From Corynebacterium silvaticum (lineage in GTDB: Bacteria > Actinomycetota > Actinomycetes > Mycobacteriales > Mycobacteriaceae), in NCBI RefSeq assembly GCF_004382825.2, contig NZ_SDQO02000002.1:248001-312000 (forward strand): DNA of 64,000 nt, in the 5' to 3' direction. Both the position numbers and the translations under genes were made by a program. Of this stretch, positions 44,735 to 53,646 are shown piece after piece. Each line of letters opens with the position of its first letter. Position 1 is the stretch's first letter. The notes beneath the pieces were generated by a model. The model was given only the letters and a program-made list of their open reading frames with translations, made no database searches and was not told the DNA's origin.

Positions 44735-44974
44735 ATGGCAAATGTAAAGATCAAAATCCGTGATGGTCTCATCGACCGCCTCCGAAACATGAGCGGAATC
44801 ACCAGCGACGAAGCCTTCGCCCGAACCATCGGAACCAGCCGAAGCACACTCGTCGACGTCAAAACCGGCGAACGCGAACCATCCCTCGCATTCGCAATCG
44901 GAATCGCCCAAGCCTTCGGCCTAGGCCTCTCCGAAATCGTCACCTGGGAAACCGCAGAAACCACAGCAGCCTAA
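44735..44974 (+). CDS. Cro-like HTH protein
   Basis: 79 residues from the ATG at 44735, six bases after GAGGGG; an ATG at 44729 sits directly on the ribosome site and is less likely. The HTH is 'ITSDEAFARTIGTSRSTLVD', XRE type. First gene of the rightward early operon, opposite the repressor. Confidence 0.75.
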   Translation: MANVKIKIRDGLIDRLRNMSGITSDEAFARTIGTSRSTLVDVKTGEREPSLAFAIGIAQAFGLGLSEIVTWETAETTAA

Positions 44975-45021
44975 ACGCGCCGGGAACCGTAGGCGTCGGA
45001 AAGCAAAGAAAGGAACTACTC

Positions 45022-45489
45022 ATGGCTTGGGTAAGAACCAACAAAGAGCTGCATGGACGTAGAAAAATAATCGATCTAACCGGAGTGATGCCGAAGCAAC
45101 GGCGTCCGCGCCAAATTGAGGCACGCCAAGAGCTTGAGCGAGCAATCGCACGATTAAAACAAGAAGAAACTGGATTCGGCGTTTATGACGCAGCGGGCGT
45201 GCCAGAGGAATGGTTACCGCTGATTACGGTACGGCTCAAAGAAGTCTTTTGTGCTTTGCTCCGTTTCCAGCGCGAGGTCAACGCCGTCGTAGCAAGCGAC
45301 CCAGACTTCGCCGCCGTCCGCCAGCTCGAAAACCTCAAAGGGGTCGAACTGCTCCAGCAACGCACCGCCGGGGAAATCTTGGAGACTGCCTTGGCTTTGT
45401 CCGAATGGGCGCCGGTCGAGTCGGTCGCAGTAGTGCGCAGAATGATTCAAACGCTCGGTGATACGGAAGTGGACAGAAGCAATATCTGA
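45022..45489 (+). CDS. Phage early protein, unknown
   Basis: 155 residues, ATG preceded by AAAGGAA. Helical, Arg/Glu-rich, no membrane segment or known motif. Between cro and a small protein in the early operon. Function unknown. Confidence 0.6.
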   Translation: MAWVRTNKELHGRRKIIDLTGVMPKQRRPRQIEARQELERAIARLKQEETGFGVYDAAGVPEEWLPLITVRLKEVFCALLRFQREVNAVVASDPDFAAVRQLENLKGVELLQQRTAGEILETALALSEWAPVESVAVVRRMIQTLGDTEVDRSNI

Positions 45490-45558
45490 GGTTGCCAGCG
45501 TGTAGCGCTGACCACCGTAAACAAGAACAACTTTGGACACATAGCATAGGAGTTTTTC

Positions 45559-45783
45559 ATGCGTTTGATGACGTTGAAGATGATCGGTGCTCCCCGATCA
45601 GAAGTTGGGATCATCCCACTCGAAAAAACAGGGCTCTCGATCATCACCGTGAAGGTCAAGGACCCGATAACCATAGAGGCGATCCCCGTCAAAGATGCTC
45701 ATGAGCTGATGGAACTGATACTGCGTAAGACGCTCAGGAATCTCGGGATCTTGCGGGTCGGCGAATACGGTTTGCGCGCTTAA
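45559..45783 (+). CDS. Small phage protein, unknown
   Basis: 74 residues. Beta-rich N-terminus ('GLSIITVKVKDPITIEAIPV') and helical C-terminus. No recognised domain. ATG follows 'AGGAGTTTTTC'. Confidence 0.5.
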   Translation: MRLMTLKMIGAPRSEVGIIPLEKTGLSIITVKVKDPITIEAIPVKDAHELMELILRKTLRNLGILRVGEYGLRA

Positions 45784-45886
45784 CCAAGAAAAAATGGCTT
45801 AATCCACAAATTCAAAAAAGGGATGATAGCTCATGCCGTGGAAACGGATAAAAAATGCCATCTCAGGAAACGAAACCGAGGGCATG

Positions 45887-46525
45887 CTAGACGATAAGAG
45901 CAAACTCGATGACACCGTCCTTGTTCTCGCGACAGCTCAATGTGTGCTCAATGATGCGACCCATCTTGCAGCCAGCAGGCGTTTGCCAATTCGCCACAAT
46001 AGTGACATTACACTTGATAGCCTTACGCCCTGCAGGGAAGAAATCCTCGGTGCTAGAGGACTCAAAAAGAGGCGTATGTGCTCTCGCATCGGTGACCAGT
46101 TGCGGGAAAACGCTCTGCGCGTCGAACGTGATCTGCTCACACGGGGAAACACAATGCGTATTCCTTCGAGCACAGTAACTGGAACCTACCAGTTCACCCG
46201 AACACTGCATGTATACGAACATGGTGAGGTTGTAAGCATCGTGGGAACCCTTATGGGTGATGCAACAGATCCCATCATCTTTAACCCTGAAGCTCCATTC
46301 GTATTCGAAATCTTCACTGTTGATCCTCAGCGCTCGCTTACTGATCAAGTTCGCATCCTCAGCCAATTGGTTTGCCTGTATAGCGATGCGATTTGCTTCG
46401 GCGGCTTCACCGATCGCCCGCTTGGCGATGCTATTGGACTTCTTCGCAGCGCGATAAGCCAGCTGCGCAATGAATATGCCGCCACATCCGCTTATGACAC
46501 CAGAGATACCAAAACAATTGACCAC
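45887..46525 (-). CDS. Membrane protein with A-x-x-A-N coiled segment, antisense to early operon
   Basis: About 212 residues from a GTG at 46525. An N-terminal membrane helix ('GVISGCGGIFIAQLAY') is followed by a repeated helical pattern ('IAKRAIGEAAEANRIAIQAN') common in small phage and plasmid membrane proteins, then a beta-rich domain. The ATG at 46532 gives 'MDWWSIVLVSLVS' in another frame, a better start that would need a frameshift. It faces the flanking genes, so it may be an independently expressed cargo (moron) gene. Confidence 0.5.
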   Translation of the reverse strand: MVNCFGISGVISGCGGIFIAQLAYRAAKKSNSIAKRAIGEAAEANRIAIQANQLAEDANLISKRALRINSEDFEYEWSFRVKDDGICCITHKGSHDAYNLTMFVYMQCSGELVGSSYCARRNTHCVSPCEQITFDAQSVFPQLVTDARAHTPLFESSSTEDFFPAGRKAIKCNVTIVANWQTPAGCKMGRIIEHTLSCRENKDGVIEFALIV

Positions 46526-46584
46526 CAATCCATACCGGGAAGGGTAATTGGGGTTTTGACATGACCGGCATGAGGGAAAAGAAA

Positions 46585-46608
46585 ACCGGCCTGCTGTAAC
46601 AGGCCGGT
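46585..46608 (-). terminator. Hairpin with minus-strand T-run
   Basis: ACCGGCCTG (46585-46593) and CAGGCCGGT (46600-46608), with TTTTCTTTTCC following on the minus strand. It would stop transcription coming leftward from 46.6 kb; the purpose is unclear. Confidence 0.5.
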
Positions 46609-46640
46609 CATGGAGACTCAAAAAGGAAAGGGGAATTTCC

Positions 46641-46850
46641 GTGACCAACGTTAGCACACTAGATCGCTGGTTGTCACCAAACCAGGCTGCAGAAATCATC
46701 CCATATTCACCGTGGCAGATCAGGAAGTTTTGCCGTGAAGGACTTCTACCGTCATCGAAAAAGCCAGGTTCGAAAAACAACCGCATCATGATCAAACACT
46801 CCGCCATCATCGCTTTTGCCCAAACAGCGCAAGAAAGAAGAAACCAATGA
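46641..46850 (+). CDS. Small HTH protein (excisionase/MerR-like)
   Basis: 69 residues from a GTG with AAAGGGG upstream. 'LSPNQAAEIIPYSPWQIRKF' is a MerR/HTH_17-type motif. It overlaps the next gene by four bases. Possibly an early regulator. Confidence 0.6.
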   Translation: MTNVSTLDRWLSPNQAAEIIPYSPWQIRKFCREGLLPSSKKPGSKNNRIMIKHSAIIAFAQTAQERRNQ

Positions 46851-47074
46851 TTATCACGCTAACTGTTGCACTGGTCGTGACCATGATGCTAACTGTATGG
46901 CTTGCTTTACAACTGGCAAACCTTGCAGAAACGGTGATTGAGCTCGTGGACGCATCCAATGACATGGACGTCGAAATCCAGACGCTAACCATGCACATTG
47001 ATGACATCTATAACGAGATGACAATTCCTCGGCCAGACTACAGGGCCGACATCATCGAATCTAGCTCCCGTTAA
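46847..47074 (+). CDS. Small membrane protein with coiled tail
   Basis: 75 residues: one N-terminal membrane helix ('MIITLTVALVVTMMLTVWLAL') continuing into an acidic helix. No family recognised. ATGA overlap with the gene before it. Confidence 0.5.
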   Translation: MIITLTVALVVTMMLTVWLALQLANLAETVIELVDASNDMDVEIQTLTMHIDDIYNEMTIPRPDYRADIIESSSR

Positions 47075-47089
47075 AAGTGGAGTTGAAGA

Positions 47090-48103
47090 ATGAATATCCA
47101 GCCTTATACCTTCCAAGGTCACACAGTCCGGATCATCATTGATGATCAAGGTGACCCACAATGAGTGGCCAGTGATGTAGCTAAAGTCCTTGGCTACCGG
47201 GACGCTGCGAATATGACGCGTCGCTTGGACGCGGATGAAAAAGGTACTCGTTCAGTGAGTACGTCGCAGGTCAGCGGCGATTCTTCAGCAAGGGCAATGA
47301 CCGTTATTACTGAGGCGGGTCTGTACTCCGCGATTTTCGCAAGCCGCCTTGATCAAGCAAAAGAATTCAAAAAGTGGGTGACTGCCGAAGTTCTTCCCTC
47401 GATCCGGAAATACGGGGCATATATGACCCCTGCCACGATTGAACAGGTCATCACAGACCCGGACACAATCATTTACCTAGCGTCCAAGCTTAAAGAGGAG
47501 CAGGAAAGAACCCGTCAGCTAGAAGCGCCTGCAGCTGCATGGAATCAGCTCGCAGAAGCTGAAGGAGACTACTCGGTGGCCCAGGCTGCAAAAGTCCTTT
47601 CGAGGGATCCAGCAATCTCTATTGGCCGTGATCGCCTTTTCGCTCACATGGAAAAACTTGGCTGGATTTTCAGGCCCCGTGGAGCACGAAGGCGTCACTG
47701 GGAAGCATCCCAGGCAAAAGCAATCGATACTCACCGCTTGGTGCACAAGCTTGGAAAGCCTTTTCGCAATCCACATACAGGATCAATGGAAGTACCCTCC
47801 CCAACGATCCGCGTGACACCAAAAGGTTTAAAAGATTTGCACAAGACTTTAGGCGGCGGGCACCCAGAAATAGGAAAAAAAGATATGACACACGCACATC
47901 AAGAATCCGGGATCGATATTCACCTCGCGACCTGCCGGGAGGATCTTCTCGCTGCAGCGCCACGCTTTTTCCGGAAACTCACCCCTGCCGAAGCAGACGA
48001 CATGACCAGCGAAGTGATCAGACTTTTGAAAAGAAACGGCTGGAACCGCCTCACAATGCCGGTTTCTGCCTTCCTGACCATCGCAAATTATTACGCACGG
48101 TAA
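47090..48103 (+). pseudogene. Phage antirepressor (Bro-N plus ANT domain), in-frame TGA
   Basis: The natural start is the ATG at 47090 ('MNIQPYTFQGHTVRIIIDDQ'). Codon 25 at 47162 is TGA where Bro-N proteins have Trp, and the same frame goes on with 'VASDVAKVLGYRDAANMTRR' and 'FKKWVTAEVLPSIRKYGAYM'. The C-terminal ANT/KilAC domain follows ('GDYSVAQAAKVLSRDP', 'RVTPKGLKDLHKTLG'). A single change of TGG to TGA would explain it. A restart at the GTG at 47165 would lose the first strand. Confidence 0.8.
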
Positions 48104-48115
48104 CGGGAGAAACCT

Positions 48116-48187
48116 ATGAAGGAAAACCCAAATCTGGAAATACCAGGACAAATGGAACTTCTAGAAAAAATCGAGAAAAGACAATGA
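48116..48187 (+). CDS. Possible 23-residue peptide
   Basis: ATG seven bases after GGGAG, hydrophilic product ('MKENPNLEIPGQMELLEKIE'). The stop overlaps the ATG of the next gene, so it could couple translation. May not be a separate protein. Confidence 0.35.
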   Translation: MKENPNLEIPGQMELLEKIEKRQ

Positions 48188-48942
48188 ACCAGACGAAAAG
48201 TAAACCACAGGAACAAACACTTATTGTTTGCCCCACGGGCATGCTCAATCGTGCATTAAAAGCAGCAAAAACGATTGCAGGAAATAAAGACCCCTATGAC
48301 GTGATTCAACTGCGCCCCTATGGTGAAGATGGCCTTGCAGTGTGCGCAGTCAACGACACAACAACATTTGTCGCGAGCATCGAAACAGGGATCTATCGCA
48401 TGGGGTCTGAAGAAGATGAGGTCATCGAATTCCCGAAAACGGTGCTACCTGCCTTCATTATGGCAACATCAGGAATCACAAAAGACAGTGATGTGGAACT
48501 TCTCACCGGCCTGCATGTGGCAGAAAACCAGATCACGATCACTGACGAAACCGGTATCGGTCTTGATATCGCTTTGGTCAAAGTGAAAAGACATCAAGAA
48601 CCAGCAAACATCGGTGACCCCAGGGCAACTATCACACGAGTGATAAACCAGCTTAAACAAACCTCTGACCCTGGCCCTGTTCGCCCACTTCCACGCCAGA
48701 TCATGGCGGTGGCAAAAGCCGCATCATCGATGGGAAGCCGCCCTGAACTCTATCAGTGCTCCTATGTTCATAACCACACTGCAGCTGTAAGAATCGTCGC
48801 TGTAACACCAATCTGGGCTATGAGTGTCTTGGATAGACCTGGTGCATCGCAACAAGACGATGAGATAGAACCTGAATCAGATCTCCCCGAAAAAACAACA
48901 CTGCGTGTTGTTGAAACAAACCCCACAAAAGGCATCTCATGA
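48184..48942 (+). CDS. Phage protein, possibly sliding-clamp-like
   Basis: 252 residues. The N-terminal domain pattern ('CPTGMLNRALKAAKTIAGNK', 'VIQLRPYGEDGLAVCAVNDT', 'VEFPKTVLPAFI'-like segments) resembles DNA polymerase beta-clamp repeats, but I see only one or two modules and no conclusive motif. ATG overlaps the preceding stop and the 3' end overlaps whiB by four bases. Role suggested: replication or late transcription factor. Confidence 0.5.
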   Translation: MNQTKSKPQEQTLIVCPTGMLNRALKAAKTIAGNKDPYDVIQLRPYGEDGLAVCAVNDTTTFVASIETGIYRMGSEEDEVIEFPKTVLPAFIMATSGITKDSDVELLTGLHVAENQITITDETGIGLDIALVKVKRHQEPANIGDPRATITRVINQLKQTSDPGPVRPLPRQIMAVAKAASSMGSRPELYQCSYVHNHTAAVRIVAVTPIWAMSVLDRPGASQQDDEIEPESDLPEKTTLRVVETNPTKGIS

Positions 48943-49355
48943 ACAACAACGAAGCCCTGTGCCACCGTAGCCGTATGAAAGGGGAGACCTCTCTCTGGGA
49001 TACCCGTCTGCCTGGGGAATCAACGCAAGAAATGATTGCACGCAATCTACGGGCAAAACTCATCTGCCACCAATGCCCACTGTTAGAGCCTTGCGAAAAA
49101 TATTTATCCGAGTGTGAACAACAAGACTTACCTATCACAGGTGTTATAGCAGGTCGTTATTCAGATGTGAGAACACGACATATGGCTAACGATCTTATGA
49201 CTCTCCAACGAACCTGTAGGGCGTGCTTGGCAGAGTTGATCCCACAATCAGGAAAAACTCACTACGTATCACCTCAAGCGCGTGCGCATAAAGGTGAAGG
49301 ATTATGTGAACAATGCTTCCCAACATTCTCACGAACAGCACGCAAAACCGCATGA
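48939..49355 (+). CDS. WhiB-family iron-sulfur regulator with extra C-terminal zinc ribbon
   Basis: 138 residues. The four [4Fe-4S] cysteines are C8, C43, C46 and C52 ('ICHQCPLLEPC'). 'GVIAGRY' corresponds to the G[VI]WGG turn, in a degenerate form. A second Cys pair set (C93, C96, C123, C126) follows, which core WhiB proteins lack. WhiB genes are common in actinophages, where they may compete with host WhiB at sigma factor. Confidence 0.85.
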   Translation: MNNNEALCHRSRMKGETSLWDTRLPGESTQEMIARNLRAKLICHQCPLLEPCEKYLSECEQQDLPITGVIAGRYSDVRTRHMANDLMTLQRTCRACLAELIPQSGKTHYVSPQARAHKGEGLCEQCFPTFSRTARKTA

Positions 49356-49382
49356 TGACCACCCAACAGCAAGGAAACAACA

Positions 49383-50414
49383 ATGGCATGGAGCAGATTC
49401 GGCGACAACATCGCCACACACCCGCTCATGGCCAGACTCCTCACCTCATGCGACTTCGACCACCAACTCAAAAACGAAGCCTTCGGACTCCTCGTCCAAC
49501 TCACCTCCGCCAGCGCAGCCCACCTCACCGACTACATCGTCGAATACGGACACATGGCACAAGTTGCGCCGGGTCGTGAAAAAGTCATTATCGAGGTTCT
49601 TTCTTCCGCTGGTTTGCTTTTTAGGGAGAAAGACGCAGATGGGCGAAAAGTTTTGCGGATCGTTGATGATGTTGAATTTCTCCATAACAGGAGCAAAGAA
49701 GAGGTCGAAATCGACCGTCGTCGTGCAGCCGATAAGAGAAATCCAGAACTTATACCGGCAGTACGTCACCGCGATGGTGACCAGTGTCGCTGGTGCGGCC
49801 GTACAGTGAATTGGAAGGATCGAAAAAGCTGGCGGGCAGCAACAATCGATTCGCTCAATGCGCACAAGGAATCAACAGTGGAAACGCTTGTGGTTGCTTG
49901 CAAAAAATGTAATTCAAAACGCGGCGCAGGAGAAGAGCTTGAACTTCTTCCTGCTCCTGAAAAAGGAAAGGCCTACTACTCACGCCACACAGTTGATTTC
50001 ATCAACGGCTCACACTGGGCTCAAGAGAACGGAATCCAGATCTACACAGCCCAAACCGAACTTCCCATCGATACCTCGGCAGCGCCGTCAAGGCAGCAGC
50101 AGGAGAGTAAGGCAGCAGCGCCCGTGGTGGCAGCAGCGCCGACTCTTCGAGCAGCGCCGGACGCTGACGCGCCGACCCGAAACCATGTTTATAACGATTT
50201 GGTAAAACCTACGACGGATCAAGCACAAATCACAGATCGGTGGGGTGACGGATCTAGATCTCTCGGGACGGGACGGGCAGAGACAGGCAGGGACGGCAAG
50301 GAAGCGCCGCAGGCGCAGAGGCCGTCGTGGTGGAAGGGAAGAAAAGAATGGATGATTGGCGCCTGCATGATTTTGGGAAAGCTTTGTATCTTTGTGAAAA
50401 GCTTGGTCCTTTGA
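49383..50414 (+). CDS. Phage protein with HNH-type domain
   Basis: 343 residues. The N-terminal 110 residues resemble phage replication-initiation or winged-helix proteins. Residues about 120-185 carry an HNH-like zinc site ('CRWCGRT' and 'CKKCNSKRG'). The rest is Ala/Gln/Pro-rich. The last 22 codons overlap the next gene by 67 bases, unusually long, so the true end may differ. Confidence 0.6.
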   Translation: MAWSRFGDNIATHPLMARLLTSCDFDHQLKNEAFGLLVQLTSASAAHLTDYIVEYGHMAQVAPGREKVIIEVLSSAGLLFREKDADGRKVLRIVDDVEFLHNRSKEEVEIDRRRAADKRNPELIPAVRHRDGDQCRWCGRTVNWKDRKSWRAATIDSLNAHKESTVETLVVACKKCNSKRGAGEELELLPAPEKGKAYYSRHTVDFINGSHWAQENGIQIYTAQTELPIDTSAAPSRQQQESKAAAPVVAAAPTLRAAPDADAPTRNHVYNDLVKPTTDQAQITDRWGDGSRSLGTGRAETGRDGKEAPQAQRPSWWKGRKEWMIGACMILGKLCIFVKSLVL

Positions 50415-50902
50415 TTGATGACATTATGGTTCCTACTCAAGGGCAGAAGGCAGGTGGCGGTAGTGGCTCTCATCGAGGTTCATCACGTCCGCCTTTGAGA
50501 GTTCCTATTCTTGATCTCAAGATGGAAACGGAGCATCTTCTTGCATTTTGGGCAAGGATCCTTGCGCGTGAAACTGGCCAGGGGCTTGTACTGTGTCCTC
50601 AGCGGATTGCTGGGATTGCTGCGTGGATGCAGGCACGTCTCCATGTGCTTGCAGATGCTCCAGCTGCCACTGTGGCTGCAGAAGAGATCATTGCTCAAGC
50701 ACAGTTGCTTGATTCGATCTTTGCTGATGACACTCCGGTGGAAGGTTCGTGTAGAGAGATTGCTGCGGCTTGCAGGCAGCGTGGTCATGATCTTTCAAAG
50801 AGCACTATTTACCGGTGGGTGCATGATGGGCTTATTCCTTCCACAGTGCGTGACGGTGTTGTCATCGTGGCTTTGAGTGATGTTATGAACAGGCTGCAAT
50901 GA
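50348..50902 (+). CDS. Phage protein with C-terminal HTH
   Basis: 184 residues from the ATG at 50348. 'CREIAAACRQRGHDLSKSTI' followed by 'YRWVHDGLIPSTVRDG' looks like a DNA-binding winged HTH. A central acidic and Ala-rich helix region precedes it. Likely early/late regulatory protein; not identified. Confidence 0.55.
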   Translation: MDDWRLHDFGKALYLCEKLGPLIDDIMVPTQGQKAGGGSGSHRGSSRPPLRVPILDLKMETEHLLAFWARILARETGQGLVLCPQRIAGIAAWMQARLHVLADAPAATVAAEEIIAQAQLLDSIFADDTPVEGSCREIAAACRQRGHDLSKSTIYRWVHDGLIPSTVRDGVVIVALSDVMNRLQ

Positions 50903-50955
50903 CACTTGTAGACTCGTGGGACACCTATGTAGTAAGCTAGCGCTCGTATCACCTG

Positions 50956-50987
50956 GGTCCAACCGCAATCATGTGGCTGGGCCTTTT
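50956..50987 (+). terminator. Terminator-like hairpin before the late HNH gene
   Basis: GGTCCAACC (50956-50964) pairs with GGCTGGGCC (50975-50983) with one mismatch and a G-T pair, followed by TTTT. Confidence 0.5.
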
Positions 50988-51006
50988 GTCATGCTCAGGA
51001 GGTGTC

Positions 51007-51402
51007 ATGGCGAGAGCAGGCTCAATTTGCTGCGAAGCAGGATGCCCAGAGCCGGCTAAATACCGAGGACGATGCAGTGAGCATGCTCGTGCCCATGAAA
51101 CACACGAGCGGAAAACTGTGGCAACGAAGATTGATGGACAACGAACAGCAGTCATTAGACGAGCAGCCGTGGATAGATGGCGGGAAATCTATGGAGATTG
51201 GTGCCCAGGCTACAAGTGCTACGGACATAAAGCCCATGATTTGACCGCGCAGCATACACAGGCTCTAGCGCTCGGAGGCGGCTCGGAGCAGCATCTGACG
51301 GTGCTGTGCCGGCGGTGTAACTCCCGTCACGCAGTGGACGTGCGGCGGGCGCTGGCATCCACTTACAGTAGGCCCCAGGGGAGGGGCCCTCGACGGCTTT
51401 GA
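51007..51402 (+). CDS. HNH endonuclease, DNA packaging associated
   Basis: 131 residues from the ATG at 51007 (AGGAGG five bases upstream). Cys-rich N-terminus ('CCEAGCPEPAKYRGRCSEH') and HNH core ('AQHTQALALGGGSEQHLTVL', then 'CRRCNSRH'). HNH genes just before terS are usual in siphoviruses and their products cooperate with terminase in genome cutting. Confidence 0.8.
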   Translation: MARAGSICCEAGCPEPAKYRGRCSEHARAHETHERKTVATKIDGQRTAVIRRAAVDRWREIYGDWCPGYKCYGHKAHDLTAQHTQALALGGGSEQHLTVLCRRCNSRHAVDVRRALASTYSRPQGRGPRRL

Positions 51403-51526
51403 ACCCCAGCCGTGGGGGAGATCTCTCAGAGGTGCGAAGGGTTCAAAAAGTTCACTGACCAGCCGTTTTTTTTGAACCCGACATGTTGGAATTGTGCCCA
51501 ATGGGCGTGAGAAAGGAGGCGAAATT

Positions 51527-52006
51527 ATGCCACGAGGTGGGGCGAGAAGCCGGTCTGGCCCAGCACCAGACCCAACATCGGGGCGATCAGACCGCCGAAA
51601 GCTCGACGAAAAACTACAAGTGCTGCCCGCAAGTGGATGGCAAGGAGATGCACCACCATGGTCATTGCCACAGAAGGGGACAAAGAAGCGTGAGCGTGAT
51701 GTATGGAAGCACATCTGGACTTACCCCCAAGCAGCAGCCTGGATTAACGAGCCGTGGCGCTGGCTGGAGCTCGCGCAGTACGTACGGAAATTAGTGGTCA
51801 CAGAAGACCCTGAAACACCTGCATCTACGATGACAGTAGTTTTGCGCATGGCTGAGTCCCTCGGTCTTTCTCCTGCAGGACTCCGAGCAAATGACTGGGT
51901 GATCTCCGCATCCGAGACGGAAGGAGACGCGGCGCTGACAACCACCCCGCCACGGTCTCCGCAGCCTATCCGTCGGCTCCGCGCAGTAAATGGAGACACA
52001 GAATAA
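51527..52006 (+). CDS. terS: Terminase small subunit
   Basis: 159 residues from the ATG at 51527, seven bases after AAAGGAGG. A Gly/Arg-rich N-terminus and a helical middle ('TYPQAAAWINEPWRWLELAQ') match the P27-like terS family of actinophages. It overlaps the large-subunit start at 51990. Confidence 0.75.
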   Translation: MPRGGARSRSGPAPDPTSGRSDRRKLDEKLQVLPASGWQGDAPPWSLPQKGTKKRERDVWKHIWTYPQAAAWINEPWRWLELAQYVRKLVVTEDPETPASTMTVVLRMAESLGLSPAGLRANDWVISASETEGDAALTTTPPRSPQPIRRLRAVNGDTE

Positions 52007-53646
52007 CGACTGGCTCATCACCTTCCTGACACTCGGCGACCTCTAGGACGCATGGGTACAAGCACACTGCCTCATCCCAGACGGATACAAACGCGGGCAA
52101 GCTCTTCAATGGAGTGATTGGCAATTTTGGTGTGCGGCTCAGTTCGGCCGCATCCGCGCCGGGCTGGAATGGAATGGCGAGCCTTTAGGCAATCAAGCGT
52201 TCCAATATCGCCGAATGCAGGTGATTGCTCCACAAAAGACGGGCAAGGGGCCGTGGGCGGCCACGATGACGCTTATACAGGCCGTGGGGACATCGGAATT
52301 TGATGGCTGGGCAGAAGAAGGTGAGGCGTATCGGTGCGCTGACTGGGGCTGCGATTGTGGTTTTGAGTTTCCCTACCAGAAGGGAGAGCCGAAAGGCCGC
52401 CCACACCCATCACCGCTGATTCAGCTCACAGCGACATCAGAAGACCAAGTAGATAACACGATGCGCCCATTGAAGTCGATGATCAAGATGGGGCCGTTGC
52501 ATCATCTTCTAGCCACCCGAGGGGAATTCATTCGCATTCTCGGAGGGCTCGGAGGCGATGATGCTGATCGAATCGACGCCGTGACAGCTTCTGCTGACTC
52601 CAGGGTCGGTAACCCCGTCAGTTTCGTGCTTCAAGACGAGACCGGTTTGTGGAACAAGCGGAACAAGATGGAAAAAGTAGCTGACGCGCAACGCCGTGGC
52701 CTTGCAGGTATGGCTGGGCGTTCAATCGAAACCACAAATGCTTACGACTCGGCGGAACGCTCAGTTGCGCAAACGACGTTTGAATCGACGGCGCTAGATG
52801 TGTTTTGCTTTTACATCCCGCCGCCAAAAGGGCTGTTGTGGAAACGCCCTAAAGACCGCCGCCGAATCCTCGAAGCCGTCTATAAGGGCTCTCCATGGGT
52901 CAATATTGACTCGGTGCTAGCAGAAGCAAATGAGATTTCAGAGCGCGATCCAGAGCAAGCAGAGCGATTCTTCGGGAATCGGATTACATATTCATCAGGC
53001 ACATGGTTGCCGACGAATCTTTGGGAGGATTGCTTTGCACTGGATCGAGAACCCGCCTGATGGTGAATCAATCTGTGTCGGATTCGACGGCTCTGAAAAC
53101 AACGATTTCACGGCTTTGCGCGCTGAAACGCGTGGTGGATTCACTTTCACGCCGCGCTATGGGCCGGATCGTAGGCCTACTATCTGGAATCCTGCAGAGT
53201 GGGGCGGAAAAACTCCACGGTCGGAGGTCATGGCCGCTGTCGATGAGATCCGAAACCGGTATCAGATTCAGCGGTTTTACGCGGATCCGCAAGATTGGAG
53301 ATCTGAAATCGGGGAGTGGGCGCTGCAAATCGGCCAAGAACGTGTTTTTGAATGGCCAACCAACGCGATCAAGAGAATGTATGCGGCAATTTCTCGTTTT
53401 GAAATTGATTTAGCCAATGGGCGAATCACGCATGATGGATGCCCACTGACGGCGCTTGCAATGGCAAATGCGAAAAAAGTTGCAAAAATTGGGCAGCAGT
53501 ACGTTCTCGGAAAGCCTTCAGAACATCAAAAAATAGATGCAGCAATGGCGACGATCCTCGCTCATGAAGCAGCGATGGATGCTCATGCAAAGCAATGGGA
53601 TTCAGAGACCACCCGCGTTGTCGTCTTAGGAAGGAGGAGAAGATAA
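51990..53646 (+). pseudogene. terL: Terminase large subunit, with amber codon and frameshift
   Basis: From the ATG at 51990 the frame is stopped by TAG at 52044 (codon 19) and goes on with 'DAWVQAHCLIPDGYKRGQAL', the ATPase motif region ('VIAPQKTGKGPWAAT') and Walker B 'FVLQDETGLW'. Near 53034-53040 the frame shifts: the first reading ends at 53060, while the other continues with the nuclease domain ('ICVGFDGSENNDFTAL', 'RFYADPQDW') to 53646. One T more than expected explains the shift. Without both repairs no packaging motor is made. Confidence 0.85.

Noticed and set aside
45833..46564. 243-residue plus-strand frame (MPWKRIKNAIS...)
   Set aside because: It lies wholly opposite the minus-strand frame 45887-46525, which has a membrane helix and a typical repeated helix. 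Its own sequence has no recognisable domain. The first 20 codons could be a leftover of another gene.
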